From Palleronia rufa (GTDB lineage Bacteria; Pseudomonadota; Alphaproteobacteria; Rhodobacterales; Rhodobacteraceae), in the NCBI RefSeq assembly GCF_000743715.1, contig NZ_JQEY01000006.1:121142-185141 (forward strand): 64,000 nucleotides of DNA, read 5' to 3'. Made by a program: the position numbers and the translations under genes. Below the pieces are notes generated by a model. It searched no databases and was not told the DNA's origin. It saw only the letters and a program-made list of their open reading frames with translations. Every line of letters starts with the position of its first letter. The first letter of the stretch is position 1. Below, piece by piece: positions 36,221 through 45,031 of the stretch.

Positions 36221-36394
36221 TTGTCGGACCGGCTTCAGCCGGATCTTGTCATCGGTCTGGCTTTGCTGTGCTTCGGTCTGGCCGTCATGGCGCTTCTCTC
36301 GGCCCTGGCAGAGCAGCGCCGACCCACCGCGGGAATTGTTTTCCCTATTATCCACGAGAAAAGGCAGGAGGCGCGCCGAACTTGCGTCCGATAG
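36221..36394 (+). pseudogene. truncated small membrane protein at insertion boundary
   Basis: A short frame from TTG at 36221 encodes a good transmembrane helix with C-F-G-L-A-V-M-A-L-L-S-A-L and then R-R-P-T-A-G-I-V. This is a pattern I recognise from a small conserved Rhodobacterales membrane protein of about 100 residues. From about 36340 the sequence changes to unrelated, AT-richer DNA and stops at 36394. The rest of the protein is missing. I read it as a gene cut by the accessory insertion. The family recognition is from memory and not verified. Confidence 0.55.
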
Positions 36395-36632
36395 CTTCGC
36401 GGACTTTCCTGCCGTTCGGCAATCAAGTGATGCAACTGCAGCATGACAAGGAAGATGCTCGCGGTCGCAGCGTTCGAGATTCGGCGCCGCAGCGCAACTC
36501 GCCGAACTGGACGTTAAGATGCGCGCTGAGGGATCGAAGCCATACCGACCATTCGCTGCGCGCCGTCTCAGCAGCGCAGATGCGGGACAAAGCTGCCAGT
36601 CACGGCGATTGCTCTATTAAAAGATTTCGGTT

Positions 36633-36787
36633 TTAACCTGCAACATATCCGGCAGCCTTGAAGTAGTTCCAGCACTCTGCTGGGTCGTGGAGATCGCAGA
36701 TTGCACCGATGGCTTGAAAGACCTCGGTGAAGGTTCTGGCCCCGATTTTTCGAAGGTGGGCTTTCAGCTTTGAGTAAGCCTGCTCTA
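36633..36787 (-). mobile_element. 3' remnant of an IS630-family transposase gene
   Basis: Reading the minus strand, this stretch encodes about 50 residues of an IS630 transposase C-terminus (E-Q-A-Y-S-K-L-K-A-H-L and later C-W-N-Y-F-K-A-A-G-Y) ending in TAA at 36633-36635. The gene is cut at its 5' side exactly at the TA where the second IS630 element begins. The matching upstream half is not found past that element's other end. Confidence 0.85.
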
Positions 36788-36813
36788 GAGCATGATGAGA
36801 TTAGCTTGAAGCG
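36788..36813. repeat. left terminal inverted repeat of the IS630 element
   Basis: Twenty of 26 positions pair with the right repeat at 37808-37833. The transposase stop codon lies inside this repeat. Confidence 0.8.
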
Positions 36814-37723
36814 TATCCAGTATTGGCGAGGTAGTTCGCGCACTCCTGTGGGCTGAAGCGGTCGAGCAGTGTCCCGATCCTGCGCCACGTTGCCTCCATT
36901 GTGCGCTCGGCTGCGTTGCGGAGCATGTGTTTGAGCTTCGAGAAGACCTGTTCAATCGGGTTCAGGTCGGGGCTGTAGGGCGGCAGAAAAAGTAGATGCG
37001 CTTTCGCGTTACGGATCGCCTGCCGCACGGCTTGCCCTTTGTGGCTGCCCAGATTGTCCATAACCACCACATCGCCCGGGCGCAGGGTTGGGACGAGCAC
37101 GTGCGCGACATAAGCCCGGAACGCTTCGCCGTTGACGGGACCGTCCAAAACAAAGGGCGCGTCGATCCGATCATGACGCAGCGCTGCGATAAAGGTCATG
37201 GTGCGCCAGTGACCATGCGGGGCCCGCCCGATCAGGCGTTCACCTCTGGGAGCCCAGCCGCGCAGCGGGGCCATGTTGGTCTTGGCCCAGGTTTCATCAA
37301 TGAACACGAGACGACGGGGGTCGATCCGGCCCTGGTGCCGCTTCCAGCGCACACGGCGGCGGCTCACGTCGGGGCGGTTCTGCTCCTCGGCGAGTTGGGT
37401 CTTTTTTTGAACGAGTAGCCCGTGCGGCGCACGAAGGCCCAGACGGTGCGGTAGTCGACCTTGAGCCCGCGCTCGGCCAGTTCCACCACCAGTCCGCGCA
37501 GTGTGAACGGCTCCGTTATCCGCTCCAGAAGCCACGCCTCATGCCCGCCTGCAATCTTGCGTGGCGGGTGGCCGCCTGTCCCTGCCGGAGCGCAACTCCC
37601 GGTCGCACGCAAACGCTGCGACCACTTCACAACACTGGACGGAGCCACATCCAGGGCCGCTGCGACCTGACGCACGCTCTCGCCCCCCAACAGCCGCGCC
37701 ATTGCCCTCTCTCGAAGGTCCAT
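36801..37723 (-). CDS. IS630-family transposase with -1 frameshift (orfA + orfB)
   Basis: OrfA (37723 down to 37364) has a helix-turn-helix DNA-binding domain ([12 protein letters not shown]). OrfB (ending at 36801) holds the DDE domain: [14 protein letters not shown] and Y-S-P-D-L-N-P-I-E. At 37402-37408 the minus strand has A7 followed by G, a slippery run. Slipping -1 there joins the frames into one protein of about 305 residues, a documented strategy in IS families. No internal stop is visible in the fused frame, so it may be functional. Confidence 0.82.
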
Positions 37724-37807
37724 TGAAAGTGCTCTACCCACTACTCGCCCTCCATCTTGTGGTCGGCAACAGTGAATCACCAAAATGCAGGCCTGTGAAT
37801 CCTCTAT

Positions 37808-37833
37808 CGATTCAGGCTGATTTCATCCCGCTC
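37808..37833. repeat. right terminal inverted repeat of the IS630 element
   Basis: Its reverse complement starts GAGCGGGATGAAATCAG and pairs 20 of 26 with the left repeat. It is followed by the TA target copy. Confidence 0.8.
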
Positions 37834-37878
37834 TAGGCCATAGGTATGGGACGAGGCCGAAGCCGCCGTAACGTTCAA

Positions 37879-38352
37879 TCAGAACTGCGGAAGGTCCGGC
37901 CGCGTAACCAGAACTTGTCCGACGTACCTCTGCACATCCTCAGGAAGTATGGACAGAACAGGAGAACTGAACTGAGACCAAGGTCGAAAAAACCTGTCGG
38001 TCCAAGGCATTATAGCCATCTGCTCGCCCGAATAGATAACGAACCGAGTTGGATTCTTCAGCTTCAAGCTGTCGAGGATTGATAGATTGCCCACGACTAA
38101 ATCGTCGGGCTTGGCTAAGTGCAACTTCTGAGTTGTACCGTAGGCGATACGGCAAAAAATAGTGCCGGCCTCGTCCCTCGCTACTCCACAAACCAGAAGT
38201 GGGCGAGGATTAGTCGCCCACGTGCTCTTCGGAGATGCTTCTGGAAAGAAGCCAGTTACAACGCTGTAAATCGCGGGGGCGGATGTCTCCCAGTTGGCCA
38301 AGACTTCAGGCCGGTTCCTCAACCACAGTAAGGCGACCTCTTCCGAGCCCAA
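37879..38352 (-). CDS. hypothetical protein, possibly PemK/MazF-like
   Basis: A 157-residue protein of lower GC than the chromosome. The core reads P-L-L-V-C-G-V-A-R-D-E followed by R-I-A-Y-G-T-T-Q-K and a C-terminal M-P-W-T-D-R-F-F. The order of strands resembles the PemK/MazF (CcdB-like) toxin fold, but the match is from memory and weak. Its first 47 nt overlap a small upstream gene, so the two form a coupled pair. It sits right after the IS element. Confidence 0.6.
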   Translation of the reverse strand: MGSEEVALLWLRNRPEVLANWETSAPAIYSVVTGFFPEASPKSTWATNPRPLLVCGVARDEAGTIFCRIAYGTTQKLHLAKPDDLVVGNLSILDSLKLKNPTRFVIYSGEQMAIMPWTDRFFRPWSQFSSPVLSILPEDVQRYVGQVLVTRPDLPQF

Positions 38353-38479
38353 ACTCTTCGTTCAGCTTCTGACGCCACTCTACGATCTGCTCTTGCGGTA
38401 CGACATCGAACTCCCCGTCAGCTTCTGGGGGGAAGCGGTTCAGATGCCGGCCACCGGCTTTCCGAAGCTTCTGTGCCAT
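38306..38479 (-). CDS. small protein, possible antitoxin partner
   Basis: A 57-residue basic-then-acidic protein (M-A-Q-K-L-R-K-A-G-G-R-H-L-N at the start). The ATG at 38479 follows a GGAGAG ribosome site. It overlaps the 157-residue gene by 47 nt. Small acidic-tailed proteins before a PemK-like protein are often antitoxins, but no DNA-binding motif is visible. Confidence 0.55.
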   Translation of the reverse strand: MAQKLRKAGGRHLNRFPPEADGEFDVVPQEQIVEWRQKLNEEFGLGRGRLTVVEEPA

Positions 38480-38787
38480 TAAACTCTCCGTTTTCAACAT
38501 GCCTATCACGTAGGGATCGGCTGAATGATTCGCTACCCGAGGGACGATCTTGTGAACCCTTGTGGCATATCCACCTTATCGTGTTCTTAACTCGTGCGCA
38601 CGGTGGCTGTTCCCCTCTTCGATATGGGGTTCGCCGGTTATCCGCAACCAGACAGAAGTATATGCCTTACTCTGCGCGCCACTTCGCCCAACCGAAGTGG
38701 GAAAAATCTCCGCGTTACCCCAATCGTTACCCCCGGCCCCCACTCTACCGGCACATCATCCAAACGCGCTATAACTTATTGATTACA
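38480..38787. other. AT-richer spacer before tRNA-Lys, no gene seen
   Basis: This 308-nt stretch between the small two-gene module and tRNA-Lys has stops in most frames. The one longer frame (38473-38793) encodes a sequence without any recognisable motif. No duplicate of the tRNA 3' end was found that would mark an integrase attachment site. Confidence 0.4.
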
Positions 38788-38863
38788 TGGTGAGCCCGCA
38801 GGGGCTCGAACCCTGGACCTACTGATTAAAAGTCAGTTGCTCTACCAACTGAGCTACAGGCTC
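38788..38863 (-). tRNA. tRNA-Lys (TTT)
   Basis: Minus-strand cloverleaf of 76 nt. The acceptor stem GAGCCTG pairs with CGGGCTC and the 3' CCA is encoded at 38788-38790. The anticodon stem ACTGA/TCAGT encloses loop CTTTTAA with anticodon TTT. Its 3' end faces the AT-richer insert, as expected when islands sit beside a tRNA. Confidence 0.95.
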
Positions 38864-38954
38864 ACTGGCCGGGGAGGTAGCCGCGCCGCCCGAAGGCGTC
38901 AAGCGCAAAGCGGGCGCTTTTCTCGGACCCCGCCGGTCTCTATATGCCGGTCCC

Positions 38955-39788
38955 ATGGCTATCGCCCGCACTCCCCTGCCGTTCATGAAGATGCATGGAT
39001 TGGGCAACGATTTCGTCGTCATCGACCGCCGGCCGGGCGGTTTGCCGCTTTCTGCCGCGCTGGTCAGGGCCATTGGGGACCGGCACCGCGGCATCGGCTT
39101 CGACCAGCTGGCCGAGATCCTGCCGGACGGCCGGGCCGACGCGCGGCTGGTGTTCTGGAACGCGGACGGGACACAGTCGGACGCTTGCGGCAACGCCACC
39201 CGCTGCATCGCACGGCACCTGATGGATGAGACCGGCGCGCCCGCCATCACCCTGTCCACCGGACGCGGCGTGCTTGCCGCGCGGGACGCCGGCGGTGGGT
39301 TGACAGCTGTCAACATGGGGGCGCCGGTCCTCGACTGGCGGGCCATTCCCCTGGCCGGTCCCGTCGACCCCGAGCGCCTGCCCATCCCGGGCGATCCGGT
39401 GGCGACCGGCATGGGCAACCCGCATTGCACCTTCTTCGTGGACGACGCCGACGCTGTGGACCTGCCCGCCTTCGGCGCGGCGCATGAGCATCATCCGCTA
39501 TTTCCGCAGCGCACCAACGTCCAGGTCGCGCATCTGGTCGGGCCGGACCATTTGCGGATGCGGGTGTGGGAGCGGGGCGTGGGGGTCACCCTGGCTTCGG
39601 GGTCCTCCTCCTGCGCGGTCGCGGTGGCGGCGGCGCGGCGCGGTCTGGCGGGGCGTGCGGTCAGGATGGATCTGGACGGCGGCACCCTGTCGATCGACTG
39701 GGCGGAGGACGGCGTGTGGATGACCGGGCCGACGGCGCATGTGGCCGATGGAATGCTCGCGCCCGCCTGGCTGGAGGCGATGGCATGA
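38955..39788 (+). CDS. dapF: diaminopimelate epimerase
   Basis: A 277-residue enzyme with the paired catalytic Cys motifs D-A-C-G-N-A-T-R and G-S-S-S-C-A-V. It converts LL- to meso-diaminopimelate in lysine and peptidoglycan synthesis. Its stop overlaps the start of mtaB by four bases (ATGA). Length is normal. Confidence 0.95.
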   Translation: MAIARTPLPFMKMHGLGNDFVVIDRRPGGLPLSAALVRAIGDRHRGIGFDQLAEILPDGRADARLVFWNADGTQSDACGNATRCIARHLMDETGAPAITLSTGRGVLAARDAGGGLTAVNMGAPVLDWRAIPLAGPVDPERLPIPGDPVATGMGNPHCTFFVDDADAVDLPAFGAAHEHHPLFPQRTNVQVAHLVGPDHLRMRVWERGVGVTLASGSSSCAVAVAAARRGLAGRAVRMDLDGGTLSIDWAEDGVWMTGPTAHVADGMLAPAWLEAMA

Positions 39789-41038
39789 ACGCGCCGGTCT
39801 TTTCCAACCACGGCTGCCGGCTCAACATGTACGAGACCGAGGCGATGCGCGAACTGGCGCGCGAGGCAGGACTCAGCGACGCCGTGGTGGTCAACACCTG
39901 CGCCGTCACGGCAGAGGCCGTGCGCAAGGCCCGCAAGGACATCCGCCGGCTGGCGCGCGAGAACCCCGGCGCCGCGGTGATCGTCACCGGCTGCGCCGCC
40001 CAGACCGAGCCCCAGACCTTCGCCGCGATGCCCGAGGTCACCCGCGTCGTCGGCAACGCAGAAAAGATGCGCCCCGAGACATGGGCGGCCCTCGCCCCCG
40101 ATTTCACCGGTACGACCGAACGTGTGCAGGTGGACGACATCATGTCGGTCGAAGAGACCGCCGGCCATCTGATCGACGGGTTCGGCACCCGCTCCCGCGC
40201 CTATGTCCAGGTCCAGAACGGCTGCGACCACCGCTGCACCTTCTGCATCATCCCCTACGGTCGCGGCAACTCGCGGTCCGTTCCCGCGGGTGTGGTGGTC
40301 GAGCAGATCCGGCGCCTGTCGGCGCGCGGCTACGAAGAGGTCGTGTTGACCGGGGTGGATCTGACCTCCTGGGGGGCGGATCTGCCGGGCGTGCCGCGGC
40401 TGGGCGATCTGGTGATGCGGATCCTGCGGCTGGTGCCGGATCTGCCGCGCCTGCGGATCAGCTCGATCGACTCGATCGAGGTGGACCCGGCGCTGATGCG
40501 CGCCATCGCTGACGAAGAGCGGCTGATGCCGCATCTGCACCTGTCGCTCCAGCACGGCGCGGACCTGATCCTGAAGCGGATGAAGCGGCGTCACCTGCGC
40601 GCCGACGCGATCGCCTTCTGCCGGGAGGCGCTGCGCCTGCGCCCCGACATGACCTTCGGCGCCGACATCATCGCCGGCTTCCCGACCGAGACGGAGGCGC
40701 AGTTCGCCGACTCCCTGGCGCTGGTCGATGACTGCGGGCTGACCTGGCTGCACGTGTTCCCCTATTCGGCCCGGCAGGGCACGCCCGCGGCGCGGATGCC
40801 GCAGCTTGACGGCGGCGTGGTCAAGGCGCGCGCGGCGCGGCTCAGGGCAGCGGGAGACCGGGCGGTGGCCGCGCATCTGGCGGCACAGGTCGGCCGCACC
40901 CACAGGGTGCTGATGGAGAGCCCGCATCTGGGCCGGACCGAGCAGTTCGCCGAGGTCGCCGTGACCGCACCGCAGCCCGAAGGACAGATCGTCCCGCTGA
41001 CGGTGACCGGCATCTCCGGCGCGCGGCTGCTGGCCTGA
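39785..41038 (+). CDS. mtaB: tRNA t6A37 methylthiotransferase
   Basis: A 417-residue radical-SAM enzyme. The N-terminal UPF0004 domain has Cys in G-C-R, N-T-C-A-V-T and T-G-C-A-A-Q, which bind the auxiliary cluster, and the SAM domain has C-D-H-R-C-T-F-C. It converts t6A to ms2t6A at position 37 of tRNAs. It overlaps dapF and probably shares its promoter. MtaB fits better than MiaB or RimO because of the length and the N-terminus, but that is a family-level judgement. Confidence 0.9.
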   Translation: MNAPVFSNHGCRLNMYETEAMRELAREAGLSDAVVVNTCAVTAEAVRKARKDIRRLARENPGAAVIVTGCAAQTEPQTFAAMPEVTRVVGNAEKMRPETWAALAPDFTGTTERVQVDDIMSVEETAGHLIDGFGTRSRAYVQVQNGCDHRCTFCIIPYGRGNSRSVPAGVVVEQIRRLSARGYEEVVLTGVDLTSWGADLPGVPRLGDLVMRILRLVPDLPRLRISSIDSIEVDPALMRAIADEERLMPHLHLSLQHGADLILKRMKRRHLRADAIAFCREALRLRPDMTFGADIIAGFPTETEAQFADSLALVDDCGLTWLHVFPYSARQGTPAARMPQLDGGVVKARAARLRAAGDRAVAAHLAAQVGRTHRVLMESPHLGRTEQFAEVAVTAPQPEGQIVPLTVTGISGARLLA

Positions 41039-41039
41039 G

Positions 41040-41560
41040 ATACACGCGAACCCCGTCGTTCGCGCAACCACGCAGGCGCTGACCCTGCGGATGGCGGCGG
41101 CGCGGGGGTCCGGCGTCCTGTCGGTCCGGGCCGACCCTGTGCCGCTGCTGGCGCATGTGCCTTTCCCGATGGAAAGCGACCACGCAGAGCTGCATCTGGT
41201 GCGCTCGAACCCGATCGCGCGCAGGGTGGACGGGCCGGGCGTGATCGTGGTGTCGGGACCGGACGGCCATGTTTTGCGGGACCGGTACGGCCTGCCGGAC
41301 CAGGTGCCGACGTGAAACGATGTGGCGATCCACCTGTCCGGACGGCCGGAGCGCCGCCTGCAAGTGGAGATCCGGACGATGGCGGACCGCCTCTCCGCCG
41401 CGTTCGAAGCGCGGCTCGCGGCGAAGCCGTCCTGGCGCAGCGACAAGATGACGGCGGAAGCGCGGGACCGGATGCTCTGCCATCGCCCTCTTCAGGCTGT
41501 GGATCGAGGCGGGCGAAAGCACCGTGAACCTGGGGTAGAACAAACCCGACGCGGCGCGGA
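41040..41560 (+). pseudogene. decayed PaiB-like FMN-binding negative transcriptional regulator
   Basis: From 41040 the DNA encodes a PaiB-type FMN-binding protein starting (M)-H-A-N-P-V-V-R-A-T and running through H-V-P-F, L-V-R-S-N-P-I-A-R and V-S-G-P-D-G. The start codon reads ATA, the conserved Trp in P-T-W-N is TGA at 41313-41315, a frameshift follows near 41480, and a TAG lies in the N-Q-N-K region (41536-41538). In relatives this protein is about 200 residues. It begins 1 nt after the mtaB stop and is clearly non-functional. Confidence 0.78.
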
Positions 41561-41567
41561 TCGCGCC

Positions 41568-41616
41568 GACCTGCGACCTGCGACCCGCGACCCGCGACCC
41601 GCGACCCGCGACCCGC
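41568..41616. repeat. 7-bp tandem repeat, seven units
   Basis: Seven contiguous copies of GACCYGC (two GACCTGC then five GACCCGC) lie at the decayed 3' end of the PaiB-like pseudogene. The unit is not a multiple of three in a useful sense, and the array has no evident function. Confidence 0.9.
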
Positions 41617-41882
41617 GTTCGTGAATGCCGCTCGCTTTGCAAGGGATTTCCGATCGTCCGGAGACGTGATCGCGTGCGTATTTTTGTCAGGCCTGTGGAG
41701 GCCGCTCGACTGGCGCCGCTGGCCGGGGTGGTGATGCGCGGATCGGGGTCGGATCTCCGGGACCGGGATCGGGGCTCAGGGACGGTGTCTGGTTTGCCTG
41801 AACCGGATCGGTTCGATCATGTGTCCATGCTGATCGTGCCTTCCTTAAAACTAAGGGACCCGATTGCCCGTTCGGCGCCCGA
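41617..41882. other. spacer with no gene seen
   Basis: This 266-nt stretch lies between the heptamer repeat and the IS110 remnant. It holds no supported reading frame. It may be degraded IS110 flank. Confidence 0.4.
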
Positions 41883-42088
41883 TCAGGCGCCGATCAGCAC
41901 CGGGCCGCGATAGCTTTCACCGCGCGTCGGCATCGCCCGGATTCCGCGCGCCATCTTGTTCGCAAGGGCGACCGCAGCGACCGGGATCGGGTTACCCTCC
42001 GGCGCGCCAGCCAGGACCCTTTTGGCGCGCCACGCCGTGACGCCCGGCGGATCGCCGCCGCAGCCCCGACGACCAGCAGTCGCCGACT
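41883..42088 (-). mobile_element. C-terminal remnant of an IS110-family transposase gene
   Basis: On the minus strand two adjoining frames encode L-L-V-V-G-A-A-A-A-I-R and then A-A-V-A-L-A-N-K-M-A-R-G-I-R-A-M with a stop at 41883-41885. This is the C-terminal pattern of IS110-type transposases. A frameshift near 41990 and the missing N-terminal two thirds show it is dead. Confidence 0.7.
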
Positions 42089-42227
42089 GTCACGCTGCCG
42101 TCAGCGGAGAGCGGCATCTAACAAATCTGCCGAGCCAGGAGGTGACGGCACTCGCCACGCTCACGCGCGATCCGCCCGGGTGACGAAAGCGCGGGACATT
42201 CCCGCCCGGGTCGCTAATGTCGGGCGC

Positions 42228-42827
42228 ATGATGGAGCTTTTCTTCGCCGCCGCCTCGCCCTTCGTCCGCAAGGTCATGGTCGTCCTGCACGAGACCGACC
42301 AGACCGGCGATGTGACCCTTGTCCAGTCGGTACAGACGCCGCTGACGCCCAATCCCGCCAACCTCAACCCCCTTGCCAAGATCCCCTGCCTGACCCGTCC
42401 CGACGGACCCGCGCTCTACGACAGCCGGGTGATCTGCCGCTATCTCGACCACCGGGCCGGCGCCGGGCTCTACCCAGAGCGGCGCCTGTGGGAGACCCTG
42501 ACCCTGGAGGCGACCGCGGACGGGATCATGGATGCGGCCGTGCTGATGGTCTACGAGGGCCGCATCCGTCCCGAGGGCAAGCAGTTTCCCGATTTCGTGG
42601 AGGCGCAGTGGGGCAAGGTCGCCGCCGCGCTCGACGCGTTGGAAGATCGCTGGATCAGTCACCTGTCCGGCCCGCTCGACATGGGAAATATCGCCGTGGC
42701 CTGCGCCCTGGCCTATCTGGACTTTCGTCATCCCGGCCGCGACTGGCGCATGGGCCGGAGCGCCCTGGCCGCGTGGGAAGCGACGTTCGCCGCACGTCCG
42801 TCGATGATCGCAAGCCGCCCGTCCTGA
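42228..42827 (+). CDS. glutathione S-transferase family protein
   Basis: A 199-residue protein with an N-terminal thioredoxin-like domain (S-P-F-V-R-K-V, L-A-K-I-P-C-L and D-S-R-V-I-C-R-Y-L) and a helical C-terminal domain. Start codons ATG at 42228 or 42231. The role, whether detoxification or a chaperone-like function, is unknown. Confidence 0.85.
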   Translation: MMELFFAAASPFVRKVMVVLHETDQTGDVTLVQSVQTPLTPNPANLNPLAKIPCLTRPDGPALYDSRVICRYLDHRAGAGLYPERRLWETLTLEATADGIMDAAVLMVYEGRIRPEGKQFPDFVEAQWGKVAAALDALEDRWISHLSGPLDMGNIAVACALAYLDFRHPGRDWRMGRSALAAWEATFAARPSMIASRPS

Positions 42828-43085
42828 TCCGCGGCCCGGGTGCGTCCCAAGGCGCGCCGGAACGGCCAGGCGATTCGCACCCGGCGGCGATGCGGCCGCG
42901 CAGAGGTGCTTTCGCGGCATTCCCGCGGGGGCTTCAAGAATACACTCCGCCCTTTGGCGATTGCGCCAGTTTGTCCGCTGGACGCTGTGCGACTCTCCCG
43001 CTAGACCCTGTAGAAACGCGCCGGATGCCGTCCGCGCGGGGCCCTTGGCCGACCGCCCGACCGGCTCGCAAGAAGGAGAAACCCT

Positions 43086-43667
43086 TTGTCACATGCTGAC
43101 GACCAAGGCGGCACCCGCCGCGACTTCCTGTTCTACGCCACCGGCGGCGCCGCCGCTGTCACCGCCGGCGCCGCCGTCTGGCCGCTGGTCAACCAGATGA
43201 ATCCCGCCGCGAACGTCCAGGCGCTGTCTTCGATCCGCGTCGACATCGCCGGGATCGAGCCCGGCACGCAGCTCACGGTCGAGTATCTGGGCAAGCCGGT
43301 GTTCATCCGTCGCCGCACCCAGGAAGAGATCGACGAGGCGAACGCCGTCGATCCGTCCTCCCTGCCGGACCCCATCGCGCGCAACCCCAACATCGAGGAC
43401 GGCGCCCCGGCCACCGACCCGAACCGCGCGCTGTCGCAGGGCGTCGACGGCGAGACCTCCGAGGAATGGCTCGTGATGATCGGCGTCTGCACCCACCTGG
43501 GCTGCGTGCCCATCGGCGACGGCGCCGGCGATTTCGGGGGCTGGTTCTGCCCCTGCCACGGCAGCCACTACGATACGGCCGGCCGCATCCGCAAAGGTCC
43601 GGCGCCCGAGAACCTTTACATTCCCGTCGCGTCCTTCGCCGACGAATCCACCATCGTTCTGGGATAA
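43086..43667 (+). CDS. petA: ubiquinol-cytochrome c reductase Rieske iron-sulfur subunit
   Basis: A 193-residue protein with a Tat-type signal (T-R-R-D-F-L-F-Y) and a membrane anchor at about 15-38. The 2Fe-2S ligands are C-T-H-L-G-C (Cys135, His137) and C-P-C-H-G-S-H (Cys155, His158), with Cys140 and Cys157 forming the disulfide. The start is TTG at 43086, behind an AAGGAGA ribosome site at 43073-43079; the first in-frame ATG comes too late to keep the signal. It leads petABC. Confidence 0.95.
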   Translation: MSHADDQGGTRRDFLFYATGGAAAVTAGAAVWPLVNQMNPAANVQALSSIRVDIAGIEPGTQLTVEYLGKPVFIRRRTQEEIDEANAVDPSSLPDPIARNPNIEDGAPATDPNRALSQGVDGETSEEWLVMIGVCTHLGCVPIGDGAGDFGGWFCPCHGSHYDTAGRIRKGPAPENLYIPVASFADESTIVLG

Positions 43668-43679
43668 GGAGAGACTGAC

Positions 43680-45023
43680 ATGGCCGGGATCCCGCACGAC
43701 CATTACGAACCGACTTCCGGGGGCGAACGGTGGCTCCACAGGCGCCTGCCGATCGTCGGCCTTCTGTACGACACGATCATGATCCCCACCCCCAAGAACC
43801 TCAACTGGATGTGGATCTGGGGGATCGTGCTGACCTTTACGCTGGTGCTGCAGATCGCCACCGGCGTGGTTCTGGTGATGCACTACATCCCCTCCACCGA
43901 CCGGGCCTTCGCGTCGGTCGAGCACATCATGCGGAACGTCAACGGCGGCTTCATGCTGCGGTATCTCCACGCCAACGGCGCGTCGCTGTTCTTCGTGGCG
44001 GTCTACCTGCACATCTTCCGGTCGCTCTACTACGGCTCCTACAAGGAGCCGCGTGAGGTGACCTGGATCATCGGAATCCTGATGTACCTGTTGATGATGG
44101 GCACGGCCTTCATGGGGTACGTCCTGCCCTGGGGTCAGATGTCGTTCTGGGGCGCCACGGTCATCACCGGCCTGTTCGGTGCGATCCCGTTCATCGGCGA
44201 AAGCCTGCAAACCTGGCTGCTGGGCGGACCGGCGGTGGGCGAATACACCCTGACGCGCTTCTTCTCGCTCCATTACCTGTTTCCGATGATTCTTGCCGGC
44301 CTCACGGTGGTGCATATCTGGGCCTTCCACACCACCGGCAACAACAACCCGACCGGGGTCGAGGTGCGACGCGCCTCCAAGGAAGAGGCGGCCAAGGACA
44401 CCCTGCCCTTCTGGCCCTACTTCGTCCTCAAGGACCTCTTCGCACTGGCGGTGATCCTGGCGGTGTTCTTCGCCATCGTCGGCTTCATGCCGAACTACCT
44501 CGGCCATCCCGACAACTACGTTGAGGCGAACCCCCTCAAGACGCCTGCGGAAATCGTGCCGGAATGGTACTTCCTGCCGTTCTACGCGATCCTGCGGGCC
44601 TTCACCTCCGATGTCTGGGTCGTCCAGATCGCCAGCTTCGTGACCGGCGGTGTGATCGACGCCAAGTTCTTCGGCGTCCTGGCCATGTTCGGCGCCATTG
44701 CGGTGATGGCTCTGGCGCCCTGGCTCGACACCTCCTCGGTGCGATCGGGCCGGTACCGGCCGATGTTCAAATGGTGGTTCGCGCTGTTCATCGTGGATTT
44801 CTTCGTCCTGATGTGGGCCGGCGCGCGGCCCGCCGCCGAACCCTATGCCACGATCTCGCTCATCGCGACGGGCTACTGGTTCGTGTATTTTCTGGTGATG
44901 CTGCCGCTTCTCGGAGTGATCGAGAAGCCGCTTCCACAGCCGGGAACCATCGAGGAAGACTACGCAAGGCACTATGCCCCCGCGACCGGCGGCACCAAGA
45001 CCGTCGTCAACCCGGCAGAGTGA
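43680..45023 (+). CDS. petB: cytochrome b of the bc1 complex
   Basis: A 447-residue polytopic membrane protein with about eight helices. The haem-binding His residues are in the L-H-A-N-G-A-S and H-Y-L-F-P-M...H-I-W-A-F-H segments, and the P-E-W-Y motif marks the quinol-oxidation site. It is the fused long form of Rhodobacter type, not the split b6 plus subunit IV. An AAGGAGAG site lies 8 nt before the start. It transfers electrons between quinol and quinone. Confidence 0.96.
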   Translation: MAGIPHDHYEPTSGGERWLHRRLPIVGLLYDTIMIPTPKNLNWMWIWGIVLTFTLVLQIATGVVLVMHYIPSTDRAFASVEHIMRNVNGGFMLRYLHANGASLFFVAVYLHIFRSLYYGSYKEPREVTWIIGILMYLLMMGTAFMGYVLPWGQMSFWGATVITGLFGAIPFIGESLQTWLLGGPAVGEYTLTRFFSLHYLFPMILAGLTVVHIWAFHTTGNNNPTGVEVRRASKEEAAKDTLPFWPYFVLKDLFALAVILAVFFAIVGFMPNYLGHPDNYVEANPLKTPAEIVPEWYFLPFYAILRAFTSDVWVVQIASFVTGGVIDAKFFGVLAMFGAIAVMALAPWLDTSSVRSGRYRPMFKWWFALFIVDFFVLMWAGARPAAEPYATISLIATGYWFVYFLVMLPLLGVIEKPLPQPGTIEEDYARHYAPATGGTKTVVNPAE

Positions 45024-45031
45024 GAGGACAC

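Larger units (their letters stand above)
36788..37833 (-). mobile_element. complete IS630-family element flanked by TA
   Basis: A 1046-bp element bounded by imperfect 26-bp inverted repeats starting GAGC at both ends and flanked by TA at 36786-36787 and 37834-37835, the usual IS630 target duplication. It carries one transposase in two overlapping frames. It has landed in an older IS630 copy. The right flank does not continue that copy, so a deletion or rearrangement followed. Confidence 0.85.

Noticed and set aside
36215..36230. Hairpin GGTCCG/CGGACC after pyruvate kinase as terminator
   Set aside because: No T run follows, and it overlaps the start of the truncated membrane gene.
38788..38863. 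tRNA-Lys as a proven island attachment site
   Set aside because: I found no duplicate of the tRNA 3' end and no integrase; only the position suggests it.
41568..41616. Possible CRISPR or iteron array
   Set aside because: Units are only 7 bp and contiguous, without spacers; no cas or rep genes are near.
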